Under the pieces are notes generated by a model that had not been told where the DNA came from, did not search any database, and was given only the letters and a program-made list of their open reading frames with translations. A DNA stretch of 51,084 nucleotides from assembly GCA_015296085.1 (NCBI GenBank), contig DVDT01000108.1:1-51084 (forward strand), in the 5' to 3' direction. This DNA comes from Trichormus sp. M33_DOE_039. Lineage in GTDB: Bacteria > Cyanobacteriota > Cyanobacteriia > Cyanobacteriales > Nostocaceae. How positions within the stretch are numbered: the first letter of the stretch is position 1; the number at the start of each line of letters is the position of its first letter. Positions 1-8,217 of the stretch are shown here, piece by piece. Position numbers and translations under genes: made by a program.

Positions 1-183
1 CGGGAAACCCGACGACACTTGCTACAAGTCGGGCATTGCCCGCCCAACGCAGTGTCTCTCCAACGCAGTGGCTCCCCTTAAAAAGGGGGACTTTGATTCT
101 TGTTCCCCCCTTTTTCAAGGGGGGTTAGGGGGGATCAAAACTGTGTGGGACAAGGTTATAAGACTTGTGTGTACACCGTAGCC
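1..183 (+). repeat. Partial copy of a dispersed MITE-like repeat
   Basis: This stretch matches, in reverse complement, bases 50646-50826 near the other end of the window, with scattered mismatches and small indels. It ends at 129-183 with the same 55-bp terminal sequence (GGGGGATCAAAAC ... GTACACCGTAGCC) that bounds the right-hand copy. The other terminus would lie before base 1, so the copy is cut by the window edge. No coding capacity is evident and bases 184-289 show nothing else. It is probably a non-autonomous element or dispersed intergenic repeat. Confidence 0.75.
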
Positions 184-289
184 TGCTCACCAAAGCGATT
201 GTATATTTTTTTAGTTGGAAGTCCCTTAAGCCTCTCCCCGACGCGCAAAGAGGTTTGGAGAGGGATTTTTTAGTGCGATCTACTCACAT

Positions 290-1459
290 TTACTTAGTTC
301 GACGACGGAATAAGCATCCCAATAGAGGTAAAATTCCCAATCCCAACATCGCGCTAGGTTCAGGAACTAAAGTAGAACGAACCTCAACTGCTGTATCTGG
401 GTTATCGCTAAATAAACCATCAATACCAGTTGCATAAAAGCGTCTGTATTCTTCTTCGGGATTACCTTGTAAATTTGCAGGTAAGAAGACATCTTCGTCA
501 CGGAATGTCCAAGCGTGAACGAACAAACCAGCTGCATGAGCATCATCAACTAAACTTGTAGGAGACGATAAATTCCCCCCAACTCTAGGAATAATTAAGT
601 TTTTGTTCGCACCAATCCCATTAGCATAGGTAGCAATTTCTGCCAAACCTTCAGGAGTAGCTAAACTAGCATAAGTGCGAGAATCACCACTCACTGTAAA
701 ATCATAGGGTCTGCCACCACTATTGAGCAGTTGGACTAGAGAAACATTAGTTAGTGTGTTCAAGTCTTTTAAATTGGCAACTTCAAAAGACTGAATGTAA
801 ACTGGGGCAGTTTCATCAGTATAGCCATTGGCATTTAAAACACTTACCAGGATTTCTTCCATTGATAAACCAATGGAATCAAAATAAGTAGGGTGCTTAG
901 TTTCAGGATAAATACCAATAGTCCGTCCCAGTAGTGAACTTTGTTCCTTGGCTAAATCAATGACTTCTTGCAGAGTGGGAACTTCAAACAGTCCATTAAA
1001 AGCTGTGTTAGCAGGACGAATATCAGGGATTCTTTCTACAGCACGGAGAGTTTTCAACTCAGCTAAGGTAAGGTCTTCTGTAAACCAACCTGTAATAGTA
1101 CGCCCATCAATGACTTTAGTGGTTTTGCGATCGGCAAACTCTGGACGTAGATAGATATCAGTACTGGTGTCTGTAGCATTGATAGTACCATCAGGATTGA
1201 GAATTGCTAATGCGTTTTCATGACGCGCCACTAAAACACCGTCTTTAGTAGCAACTAAATCAGGCTCAATGTAATCAGCCCCCATTTCAATAGCGAGTTT
1301 ATAAGCTTCTAAAGTATGCTCAGGACGATAACCGCTAGCACCTCTATGTCCGATGACAATGGGGGGTTGACCTGTCAATGTTGCTGCTAGGACTTTTTCT
1401 GTAGGCATAACAGTTATTGTAGCCATTCCCAGCAAAAATGCTCCCAAGAAATGCCGCAT
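290..1459 (-). CDS. Glycerophosphodiester phosphodiesterase with PEP-CTERM anchor
   Basis: Predicted secreted GDPD-family TIM-barrel enzyme (389 aa) that would hydrolyse glycerophosphodiesters to glycerol-3-phosphate and an alcohol. Residues 1-26 form a signal peptide. The family signature follows: HRGASGYRPEHTLEAY at 38-53 (H38, R39), EPD at 65-67 with the metal-binding acids, and ARHE near 79-81 with the second catalytic histidine. The length is typical of GlpQ/UgpQ secreted forms. The last 25 residues are a PEP-CTERM sorting tail (VPEPSA, a hydrophobic stretch, then RRRTK), which implies export and exosortase-type processing. No exosortase gene is in the window. It is the last minus-strand gene of its group, more than 300 bp below pmbA and behind a terminator, so it probably has its own promoter. 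It could help recycle phosphate from lipid head groups, but the substrate is inferred from the family. Confidence 0.9.
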   Translation of the reverse strand: MRHFLGAFLLGMATITVMPTEKVLAATLTGQPPIVIGHRGASGYRPEHTLEAYKLAIEMGADYIEPDLVATKDGVLVARHENALAILNPDGTINATDTSTDIYLRPEFADRKTTKVIDGRTITGWFTEDLTLAELKTLRAVERIPDIRPANTAFNGLFEVPTLQEVIDLAKEQSSLLGRTIGIYPETKHPTYFDSIGLSMEEILVSVLNANGYTDETAPVYIQSFEVANLKDLNTLTNVSLVQLLNSGGRPYDFTVSGDSRTYASLATPEGLAEIATYANGIGANKNLIIPRVGGNLSSPTSLVDDAHAAGLFVHAWTFRDEDVFLPANLQGNPEEEYRRFYATGIDGLFSDNPDTAVEVRSTLVPEPSAMLGLGILPLLGCLFRRRTK

Positions 1460-1654
1460 GATTTCTCCTCACAAGTATTTGGTTACAGGAAAATTACTTA
1501 AAGTAGCTAAGTTACTTCAGTGGAACAGTTATTTGATTGGTCATGAAGTTGAGCTACTGAATAAGTTTCAGTAAAAACACTTGAATTAGGCTAGAAACCA
1601 AACGTTAAAACTAAATTAATTTCTCATTATGTAAGTCTTAAGTTTCTCATTAAA

Positions 1655-1689
1655 TTAAAAAACCCTACTTTCTCCGAGAAAGCAGGGTT
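1655..1689 (-). terminator. Rho-independent terminator after pmbA
   Basis: The arms AACCCTACTTTCT (1661-1673) and AGAAAGCAGGGTT (1677-1689) pair with a single mismatch around a 3-nt loop. On the minus strand the stem is followed by a run of T (the A run at 1655-1660). It lies about 80 bp past the pmbA stop codon. Confidence 0.85.
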
Positions 1690-1696
1690 ATGAGTT

Positions 1697-1751
1697 AGTA
1701 GTAAGGACTTTAGTCCTGATACTCAAATTGTCAGAGGACTAAAGTTCTGAT
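1697..1751. repeat. Dispersed 'AGTAAGGACTTTAGTCC' hairpin repeat
   Basis: ACTTTAGTCC (1707-1716) and GGACTAAAGT (1736-1745) form a 10-bp inverted repeat between pmbA and its terminator. The flank TAGTAAGGACTTTA recurs almost exactly at 27061-27074, between two genes of the surface-protein locus. It is therefore a dispersed intergenic hairpin and not a gene-specific site. The rest of 1460-1770 shows nothing recognisable. Confidence 0.6.
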
Positions 1752-1770
1752 TTCAAACTATAAAATCACC

Positions 1771-3111
1771 TTACTCACCAGTAATTGATAAACCATCAAC
1801 CCAAATTCTAGGAGCAACACCACCAGGAGTTAACTCCACTTCTTTTTCTACACAAATAATTGATTTCAGAAGTTCCAAGAAGTCACCAGCAACCGTTGCT
1901 GATTCGATACTGATTTTTTCGCCCTTGTTAATTAGCCAACCATCAAACGGTAAAGAAAACGAGCCTTGTAAAGATTTCACACCAGCATGGAGAGCGTGTA
2001 AATCATCAATTAAAATCACATTTTCAACAGTATCTAAGCTTAATTCCTGCTCAGAATTTTGGGCTGCAAACACATGATAAAAATTCGGGCCGACGCTCAC
2101 CTTTGCCCCAATACTAGCATTACCTGTTGGTTGAGCATTTAACCTTTTAGCAGTACCAGCACTATGCAGAAAGCTGGTTAAGATGCCGTTTTCTATTAAC
2201 TTAATCTGACGAGTAGGCGTACCTTCACCATCAAAAGTTTCTGCGCCTAGATTTGCAGGATGTAAGGCATCATCATATACAGAAAGCAGAGGTGTGGCGA
2301 TTTGTTTACCTAAATCATCGGGAGTAGACAAACTTTGTTTATCTAAAATGCTTTGAGCATTAAACAAATTAGAAAATGCACCCAAGAGACTTAAAAAAGC
2401 CTCTGGCGAGAACACTACTTGATATTTACCAGTCTTAACTTTTTCGTAGTTCAAATGACTGATAGTTTTGTCAACTGTTTCTTGGATGCAACCATTAATA
2501 TCTAAATCTGCCACACTGCGGCTGACTCTATAAGCACCTGCACTGCGTGGTTTTTTACCTTCTTCCTCGGTTTTGCTATATAGATAAACTGAAGATAAAG
2601 ACAGGGAATCTTTTCTCAAAGCACCATCACTATTGAGATAAAATCTATCAATATCTTTCTGTGCTAAACCGTTATAAGGAACTCCTTTAATTGCTGTATG
2701 AGACGCTAGTAATTCTTTTTCAGCTACTAGAAGTTTGTCAATGAGTTCCGAAACTGGTGCTTGGGGTGCTTTCTCATCAAGTATTTTGGCTAATTCTACA
2801 GTAGCCTCTGGACTAAAATCTGGTACGTGTTCTTTCACACCAAAAAAACTAGCTTCGTAAGCAGTTTTTAATGCTAATTCTAATCCTTGAGGATCTACAT
2901 CGGTGGTACTGGTGACACCGATGGTATTATCTTCATTCCAAACACGCACAGTCACACCAGAGCGATTGGAAGCTTTAACTTGTTTTGGTTCGCCTTGGTC
3001 AACTTGGACGCTAGTTTCATCTACAGTTGAGCCATAAATGTCAAATTTTTTGATGCCAAGTTTCTCTGCATTCTCCTTGGCATAACTTGCAATCTCATTA
3101 ATATTGGGCAT
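1771..3111 (-). CDS. pmbA: TldE/PmbA-family metalloprotease subunit
   Basis: Non-catalytic partner of TldD in the heterodimeric TldD/TldE protease, which degrades unfolded or leader peptides; in other bacteria it matures microcins and other RiPPs. The product is about 446 aa, the usual family size. It shows the N-terminal segment around 'VQVDQGEPKQVKASNRSGVTVR' and the C-terminal PmbA region (GWLINKGEKIS, GDFLELL). As expected for the E subunit, there is no HExxxH zinc motif. I prefer the ATG at 3111 (MPNINEIAS) over the in-frame TTG at 3117. It follows tldD on the same strand after 96 bp that hold a hairpin. The two very probably form one operon and one complex in the cytoplasm. Confidence 0.92.
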   Translation of the reverse strand: MPNINEIASYAKENAEKLGIKKFDIYGSTVDETSVQVDQGEPKQVKASNRSGVTVRVWNEDNTIGVTSTTDVDPQGLELALKTAYEASFFGVKEHVPDFSPEATVELAKILDEKAPQAPVSELIDKLLVAEKELLASHTAIKGVPYNGLAQKDIDRFYLNSDGALRKDSLSLSSVYLYSKTEEEGKKPRSAGAYRVSRSVADLDINGCIQETVDKTISHLNYEKVKTGKYQVVFSPEAFLSLLGAFSNLFNAQSILDKQSLSTPDDLGKQIATPLLSVYDDALHPANLGAETFDGEGTPTRQIKLIENGILTSFLHSAGTAKRLNAQPTGNASIGAKVSVGPNFYHVFAAQNSEQELSLDTVENVILIDDLHALHAGVKSLQGSFSLPFDGWLINKGEKISIESATVAGDFLELLKSIICVEKEVELTPGGVAPRIWVDGLSITGE

Positions 3112-3149
3112 AGTCAATTTTGAATTTCACTGAACTTTATGGGAGTCTT

Positions 3150-3182
3150 AGATCCCCTACTTCTTTGATAAGTCGGGGATCT
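3150..3182. repeat. Intercistronic hairpin between tldD and pmbA
   Basis: AGATCCCC (3150-3157) pairs with GGGGATCT (3175-3182), and the inner TACTT/AAGTC bases extend the stem. A very similar hairpin (ATCCCCGATTTCT ... AGAAGTCAGGG) lies at about 5855-5880, so this is a dispersed element. No T-run follows on the minus strand. It could act as an mRNA processing or stability element or a weak attenuator between the two subunit genes. Confidence 0.6.
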
Positions 3183-3213
3183 ATTTTCTCAAAAATTTAA
3201 AATCTAAAATTCC

Positions 3214-4686
3214 TTAGCGTCCTCCGACGGTAATGGAATCAACTTTAATGTGGGGTTGCCCTACGGTGGTGTAAATGCTGCCACTCACAGAACCACAGAA
3301 ACCAGGTGCAAGTTCTAAATCTTGGGAACACATGGAAATTTTATTCATAATTTCCTTGGCTTCACCAATTAAGGTTGCACCTTTTAATGGCTTAGTAATT
3401 TTGCCATTTTCAATTAAATAGGCTTCATCTACACTGAAGTTAAATTGACCAGTAGCACCTACACTACCGCCACCCATTTTCTTACAGTAAATACCTTTAT
3501 CTACTGAGCCGAATAAATCATCGATTGTGTAGTCACCAGGGGCGATATAAGTATTACGCATCCGGCTAGCAGCAGCGAAGGTATAGTTCTGGCGGCGACC
3601 ACTACCAGTTCTGGGGTGTCCGGTACGGGAAGAACCGGTTCTATCGGCGAGGAAGTTCTTAAGAACACCTTTTTCAATTAAGAGGGTTCTTTGAGCAGGC
3701 ATCCCTTCGTCATCCATATCGATTGTACCGAAGGCATTATCGGCACGTCCTTCATCCCAAGCGGTAAGGCTTTCGTGGGCAATTTTTTCGCCTTTTTTAT
3801 CAGCAAAGGGAGTAGTGTTGCGCTCGATTTGGGTGGTTTCTAGTAGGTGTCCGCAGGCTTCATGGAAAATTACACCGCCGAAGTGATTCGCCATGATGAT
3901 GGGATAAGTGCCTGATTCTACATAATCAGCGTAGAGCATTTTCCCTGCTGATTCTGCTATATGCTCAGCTGCTTGTTGATAATCCCAAGTTCTCAGAAAA
4001 TTCGCATCACTGGTATTACCAGCACGTTCACCAATGGAAGCACGATTTGCACCGTCAGCACAAAGCAAGTTAAAACCAACTGATTGAGTCAGGCGAATAT
4101 CACGGGCAAAAGTTCCGTCACTAGCCGCAACTAAAACTTCTTGCCAATCGCGGAAATAGCTAGCACGGCGGGACTGCACATGATTAGCTTTACGATTTAA
4201 GTAAGCAGTACCATCTAAGAGAATTTCGCCCATTTCGCGGATAGAACTACACAAAGGTAGCCAACCATCTTTACCGCGTTTGGTGGCGTAGTCTCGGAAT
4301 AATTCCAGGTTAATTTCTGGGATAAAAGCATTGGGGGCTGGTAGGTGTAAGCCTAAGATAGACAAACCTTTTTCTAAGGCTGCTTTTAAGCCAGAAAATG
4401 ATAAGTCATTAGTGCTGACGTAGCAGTCGGCTTTGCCACGAAATACTCTGACTCCTGCACCTGTAGCTAAACTGGGTGAAATACTAGTAATAGTATCGTC
4501 TTCCGCCAAGCTACTAATATAGTTGCGACGTTCTAAAAAGAATTCTATAAAGTCTGCACCAGCTGCGCGTCCTAAACCCAAAAGAGTAGCCAGGGGGTCA
4601 GCCCACGTTTCATCGAATCGCTCTGGCGTGGAAGAATATTTTAGTGTGGGGAGTTGATTAGAAAGAAGTAGCGTATTTGTAAGCAT
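3214..4686 (-). CDS. tldD: TldD-family zinc metalloprotease
   Basis: Catalytic subunit of the TldD/TldE peptidase (490 aa, normal length). The zinc motif HEACGH sits at residues 275-280 in the context [14 protein letters not shown] conserved Cys in '[11 protein letters not shown]' near the C-terminus matches the third metal ligand known for E. coli TldD. The start at 4686 has a GAGG ribosome-binding sequence 6 nt upstream. The gene lies directly upstream of pmbA on the same strand, the usual cyanobacterial arrangement. The enzyme acts in the cytoplasm on unstructured peptides threaded into the complex. No RiPP precursor or modification gene is visible nearby, so a housekeeping role is more likely than dedicated bacteriocin maturation. 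Confidence 0.95.
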   Translation of the reverse strand: MLTNTLLLSNQLPTLKYSSTPERFDETWADPLATLLGLGRAAGADFIEFFLERRNYISSLAEDDTITSISPSLATGAGVRVFRGKADCYVSTNDLSFSGLKAALEKGLSILGLHLPAPNAFIPEINLELFRDYATKRGKDGWLPLCSSIREMGEILLDGTAYLNRKANHVQSRRASYFRDWQEVLVAASDGTFARDIRLTQSVGFNLLCADGANRASIGERAGNTSDANFLRTWDYQQAAEHIAESAGKMLYADYVESGTYPIIMANHFGGVIFHEACGHLLETTQIERNTTPFADKKGEKIAHESLTAWDEGRADNAFGTIDMDDEGMPAQRTLLIEKGVLKNFLADRTGSSRTGHPRTGSGRRQNYTFAAASRMRNTYIAPGDYTIDDLFGSVDKGIYCKKMGGGSVGATGQFNFSVDEAYLIENGKITKPLKGATLIGEAKEIMNKISMCSQDLELAPGFCGSVSGSIYTTVGQPHIKVDSITVGGR

Positions 4687-4799
4687 GAATAGCCTCGTCT
4701 GCTGGCGTGATCAGAGATTTGACTGAAAAATCCTGGTGTGTTCACTCTAGCAAATTTACCCAAGGGGCATCTTGACTAAATTTTGGGAAATGACCGAAA

Positions 4800-4856
4800 A
4801 GGGGAGTGGGGATATAGGGGTGTGGGGGTGTAAGGGTGTAGGGGTGTAAGGGCAAG
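4800..4856. repeat. STRR tract (GGGTGTA/GGGGTGT heptamers)
   Basis: Tandem degenerate heptanucleotides of the type GGGTGTA/AGGGGTG occur between tldD and the ThuA-like gene. They belong to the same family as the tracts at 12319-12477, 33836-33870 and 46733-46790. Such STRR tracts are typical of heterocystous cyanobacteria. Confidence 0.8.
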
Positions 4857-4897
4857 AGATTTTCATGAAATCTTTGGGCAATTTCAGAAAAATGGCA

Positions 4898-5785
4898 TTA
4901 TTCGGCTAACCAGAAAGCAGCATTACGCACATAGGTCTTGATATCTGCTAAAGCTTGTGGTTCGGTTTTCATCCCTGTTCCTGGTGCTTCATCGACAAAT
5001 GAGGGACAGCCTTTGTCAATATCCCAATTGTAATCAACAAAGTGATGAAAGCTGGAATGAGCGATCGCTCTTCCTAATCTGTTTCCTTCGGTGTCTGTGT
5101 AATGCTCCATCGCTGCTACCAGATTGAATTTTCGCCCTGTAAATATACTTTCCCCAAACACAATTACACTCGCTGAGGACTCTGGTTTAACTCCTATCCC
5201 ACCTTCATGGGGATGGGAGGGGAAAAATTCAATCAAGCCAGTAGGTGAATCAGGATTCTGTAATAGTGGATGAATTGGCTCAACAGGAATGATTTTTTGA
5301 TAATCCCCATTCGCACCAGAATGATAATTTGGCCAGGAAATATAAGCCGTGTGGGGATCATCACGAGTCCAGCGAGAATCATCAGGATCGGGATTTTTGG
5401 TATTGAAATAATGTAAATCGCCAATATCTACTAATCCACACATAGAACAGCCCATATCTTGATGATCGCGCGTCGATAAAATCCCCCCACCCCGTTTTCT
5501 AAAGGCATTAATACCCGCAATATCTTTTGCTGTTAACCCATCACCGACATCTAGCGCAAATAACCATAATTGATCAAAATCTGATTGATCTAGACTACTT
5601 AAAATCGGATCATCCCCTGCTGCATCAGAGAGGCGATCGCGTCCTGTGACTACAAATACTTGTTTCCCGGTTTCATCTTTAATTGATGTTAAATATTCTT
5701 TTAATAGAGAAAATCTTGAAATATTCCAATCATCTTCAACTGCGGGAATTGTAGTTTGTAACAGAATGTGAATTTGTCTAGCCAT
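4898..5785 (-). CDS. ThuA/glutamine-amidotransferase-fold protein of unknown function
   Basis: A 295-residue cytoplasmic protein without signal peptide or membrane segment. The alternating strand-helix pattern and the segments 'QLWLFALDVGDGLTAKD', 'INAFRKRGGGILSTRDHQDMGCSMCG' (about 90-117) and 'VFGESIFTGRKFNLVAAMEHY' resemble class I glutamine amidotransferase-like or ThuA-like folds. The GCSMCG turn could mimic the nucleophile elbow. Histidine- and aspartate-rich stretches (PHTAYISWPNYHSG, AHSSFHHFVDYNW) suggest metal or sugar binding. I do not recognise a named family, and the fold assignment is inference from the pattern alone. It stands alone on the minus strand between an STRR tract and a dispersed hairpin, so the neighbours do not indicate a pathway. 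Confidence 0.7.
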   Translation of the reverse strand: MARQIHILLQTTIPAVEDDWNISRFSLLKEYLTSIKDETGKQVFVVTGRDRLSDAAGDDPILSSLDQSDFDQLWLFALDVGDGLTAKDIAGINAFRKRGGGILSTRDHQDMGCSMCGLVDIGDLHYFNTKNPDPDDSRWTRDDPHTAYISWPNYHSGANGDYQKIIPVEPIHPLLQNPDSPTGLIEFFPSHPHEGGIGVKPESSASVIVFGESIFTGRKFNLVAAMEHYTDTEGNRLGRAIAHSSFHHFVDYNWDIDKGCPSFVDEAPGTGMKTEPQALADIKTYVRNAAFWLAE

Positions 5786-5851
5786 ATGTGTTGTTAGTTA
5801 TTATTTCTAACTCTTGATTTTATGGATACTGTACAACAAATTTCTCATCAA

Positions 5852-5886
5852 AATATCCCCGATTTCTCAAAGAAGTCAGGGAGTTT
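5852..5886. repeat. Dispersed hairpin, related to 3150-3182
   Basis: The segment ATCCCCGATTTCT ... AGAAGTCAGGGA folds into an imperfect hairpin. Its sequence is close to the hairpin between tldD and pmbA, apparently in inverted arm order. It lies between two minus-strand genes, with no T-run to make it a clear terminator. Confidence 0.45.
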
Positions 5887-5952
5887 AAACTCAAATATAA
5901 TTGCTAAATACAGAGCAAGATCAGACTAGATATTTTGAGTACAAAATGATAA

Positions 5953-6453
5953 TTACGGGAGTATTTCAAAATTCTCAATCGTTAGATATATTTCTTCATC
6001 AGCTATTTGAGCATTGTAATCAACATTAATTTGAGTCGGATAACCATATCTGGCGTTATACTGTACAGTTAAGCTGGATGCTTGGCGTGCAATAGCATCT
6101 TGAATTACATTAAAAAGTTTAGGAATTGTATTGTAATTTTGAAAAAATTGCGGATCAACTGGTTGACCAGTAGCTACTGAAGTAATAGAAACTGTTTTAC
6201 CATTACGAACTTCAATCACTACTGGCCCTCTAGCATCAGGTACGCAAAAACAGCCATTGCTGAAGGTATAACGGTAATTAGAAATATTCCGGCTATTCCA
6301 TAAACTGCGATTAAACTTCAGCCTTTTTGATGCTAGGTTAAGATTTTTATTGGATGATATTTGTGTGACCTTGACAGTAGATTGAGACATTACAGGCAAA
6401 TTCACACCTAAAGAGAGCAGCAATACTGCACTAATAATTACAGGTAAACGCAT
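5953..6453 (-). CDS. Secreted DUF6174-like protein
   Basis: A 166-residue exported protein. Residues 1-23 are a signal peptide ending near VMSQS. The mature part contains 'LWNSRNISNYRYTFSNGCFC' at about 51-70, followed by 'GPVVIEVRNGKTVSI' and a C-terminal 'GYPTQINVDYNAQIADEEIYLTIENFE'. This order (W..YxYxxxxxCFC, VxVxNGKV, GYPxxIxxDxxxxxxDxE) matches what I know as DUF6174, a small beta-rich family of unknown function in bacterial exported proteins. The two adjacent cysteines (CFC) suggest a disulfide or metal site. The start at 6453 is well supported by GAGGATAG just upstream. It appears monocistronic. Its function is unknown. Confidence 0.8.
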   Translation of the reverse strand: MRLPVIISAVLLLSLGVNLPVMSQSTVKVTQISSNKNLNLASKRLKFNRSLWNSRNISNYRYTFSNGCFCVPDARGPVVIEVRNGKTVSITSVATGQPVDPQFFQNYNTIPKLFNVIQDAIARQASSLTVQYNARYGYPTQINVDYNAQIADEEIYLTIENFEILP

Positions 6454-6629
6454 ATCTATCCTCTATAGTTTTAATTTGATAACTTAGTATGTTGTGATTG
6501 ATTTCTACAAGGATAGTTCCTATCTTCTCGGAAAATATTCAAATTTATTTGATTGTTTGATTAAAAAATTGGAAATGCAGTTAGAACGGACTTCGTCTAA
6601 CTACACTAACGGAAGTCATTAGGGACATA

Positions 6630-6663
6630 AAAATGGGTGTGTTAGCAATAAAGTAACGCACCC
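6630..6663 (-). terminator. Terminator after the hydroxylase/SDR gene
   Basis: GGGTGTGTTA (6635-6644) and TAACGCACCC (6654-6663) form a 10-bp stem with one G-U type mismatch. On the minus strand it is followed by ATTTTTATG. It lies 28-60 bp past the stop codon of the minus-strand gene. Confidence 0.6.
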
Positions 6664-6690
6664 CAAAAACATTTAAATTTTTGTCATCTT

Positions 6691-7926
6691 TTAATTTTGG
6701 ATTGTCTTGCTAAAAATTCGGTAGTAGAGCCAACTGCTTACTTCCTTGACAGGGAAAAGTAAATAAGTTACAGGATTGATAGTGACAATAATATTGCGAA
6801 AGTCGCGCTGTGCTAAAAACAAAATAGCACGAGCTACCTGTGGTGCTGACATCACTCCATAAGGGTTAAGTTGGCTTTTAAAAGGCCCTAAAATTAATTT
6901 GCGAATTACACAATTGCCATTCAAGCGTTTCAGCGTGACTAAATCCCCCAGGGTACGTTTGCTGAGTTCATAAAGTGGACTAAACGCCGGGTTTACCTCA
7001 GCTTCAGATGTATTTACCCAAATTTCTTTAGTGGCTTTGGCTTGTGGGCCAGTCACCGTGGCGATAAAGATGTCCATCAATCGCAGTGCAGAAAAGGTAT
7101 TGATTTCATAAGAAGAGTTAATACCTTGTGGCGTGCGATCGCCATAAACATTAACGCCGTGGTTGATAATTAATATATCTACCTTCTCTAAACTGGCTTT
7201 GAGTTCTGCTTCATTACCTAATTGCCAGGGAATTACTTTCGCACCATTATCAGTTGGTAATTTATCTGGGTTCGTAGTTAATGCTACAACCTTAGCATTG
7301 TGCTTCAGTAATTCTGCTGTTAATGCTTGTCCTAAAGCACCAGACGCACCAGTAATTGCAATAGTTTTACCTTTGAGAGAAAGTGCCGTCCCCAATACCT
7401 TATCTACTAAGGAAAATACACCACTGTAGTAAGCATTGACATCATCAAAATGGTGTCGCCAATGATAAGACCGATTCACCAACCATACAGAAGGGGCGGT
7501 GTCTAAAGGCCCTGGTTTGTGATTATAGTCAGTGTCAATTGTTCCTTGAGAATATCGCAGGTACGCAGCAGACAAAAATATAACGTTGTAAACTACTCCC
7601 AACCATAATCCCGGTTGCTGGAAAACTAAGGCAATTACCAATAATGCTGCTACTAATATACCTGACTCTAAAGTGTCATGGTAAAGCTGAGATTCTTGAT
7701 AGGCTTTTAAGGAGACTATGGATAAATCACGCCGATAAGCCGTATGGTGCTTGTTGTGCAATTTACCTAGCCAAGCAACTTTGTGACACAAGGCATGGTA
7801 GACATCCCTTAATATTTCCGATAACAATAAGGAGAATAACCCCCAACTGGCAAATTGCAGGCCAGCACTTAGCAGAACCCAATTAATTTCTAATTTTGTC
7901 GCAATCTCAGTGAAGCTTTCCAGCAT
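6691..7926 (-). CDS. Membrane hydroxylase-like / short-chain dehydrogenase fusion
   Basis: A two-domain protein of about 411 aa. The N-terminal membrane part (residues 1-180) has several hydrophobic segments. It also has three histidine clusters, HALCH (about 44-48), HNKHH (57-61) and HWRHH (155-159), which fit the di-iron fatty-acid hydroxylase/sterol desaturase superfamily. The C-terminal part is an SDR Rossmann domain with the nucleotide motif TGASGALG (192-199), an NHGVN motif and the active-site YELSK (YxxxK). Such fusions are annotated in cyanobacteria as bifunctional sterol desaturase/SDR; a lipid or carotenoid-like substrate is plausible but unknown. The start could be ATG 7926 or GTG 7941, and neither has a clear ribosome-binding site. 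It is divergent from marR, with a palindrome between them. Confidence 0.85.
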   Translation of the reverse strand: MLESFTEIATKLEINWVLLSAGLQFASWGLFSLLLSEILRDVYHALCHKVAWLGKLHNKHHTAYRRDLSIVSLKAYQESQLYHDTLESGILVAALLVIALVFQQPGLWLGVVYNVIFLSAAYLRYSQGTIDTDYNHKPGPLDTAPSVWLVNRSYHWRHHFDDVNAYYSGVFSLVDKVLGTALSLKGKTIAITGASGALGQALTAELLKHNAKVVALTTNPDKLPTDNGAKVIPWQLGNEAELKASLEKVDILIINHGVNVYGDRTPQGINSSYEINTFSALRLMDIFIATVTGPQAKATKEIWVNTSEAEVNPAFSPLYELSKRTLGDLVTLKRLNGNCVIRKLILGPFKSQLNPYGVMSAPQVARAILFLAQRDFRNIIVTINPVTYLLFPVKEVSSWLYYRIFSKTIQN

Positions 7927-8145
7927 TTTTTTGCTCGCCACTTGTCTTAATCTTTTTTCATATTCTGATCAGGATAGATTAAGGACAAGTTACAAAGCAA
8001 ACTAAAATTTACTGGGGATTGATGAATACAAAGAGATTTGCCTGATTACCGATGCTCCATGCCCAACCTCAATCAATAGTTTACCTGCTTCAGAGCTAAT
8101 CTTTGTGGGTTTAGAATAGACTGTACAATTCTCTTGCTAGCATTA

Positions 8146-8159
8146 ACTTAAGCTTAAGT
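8146..8159. promoter_or_regulatory. 14-bp palindrome in the marR upstream region, candidate MarR operator
   Basis: ACTTAAGCTTAAGT is a perfect 14-bp palindrome between the divergent hydroxylase/SDR gene and marR, 59 bp before the preferred marR start. MarR-type dimers usually bind palindromes of about this size in their own promoter. The assignment as an autoregulatory operator is inference from sequence and position. Confidence 0.5.
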
Positions 8160-8217
8160 ATCATCTGTGGGCAATTTACTGCACAGGTGGCGATGTCATC
8201 AGGAGAATAACGATTTC

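Noticed and set aside
165-437. 90-codon plus-strand frame at the left end
   Set aside because: It begins in the repeat terminus and runs antisense into the glycerophosphodiesterase gene; its product has no domain.
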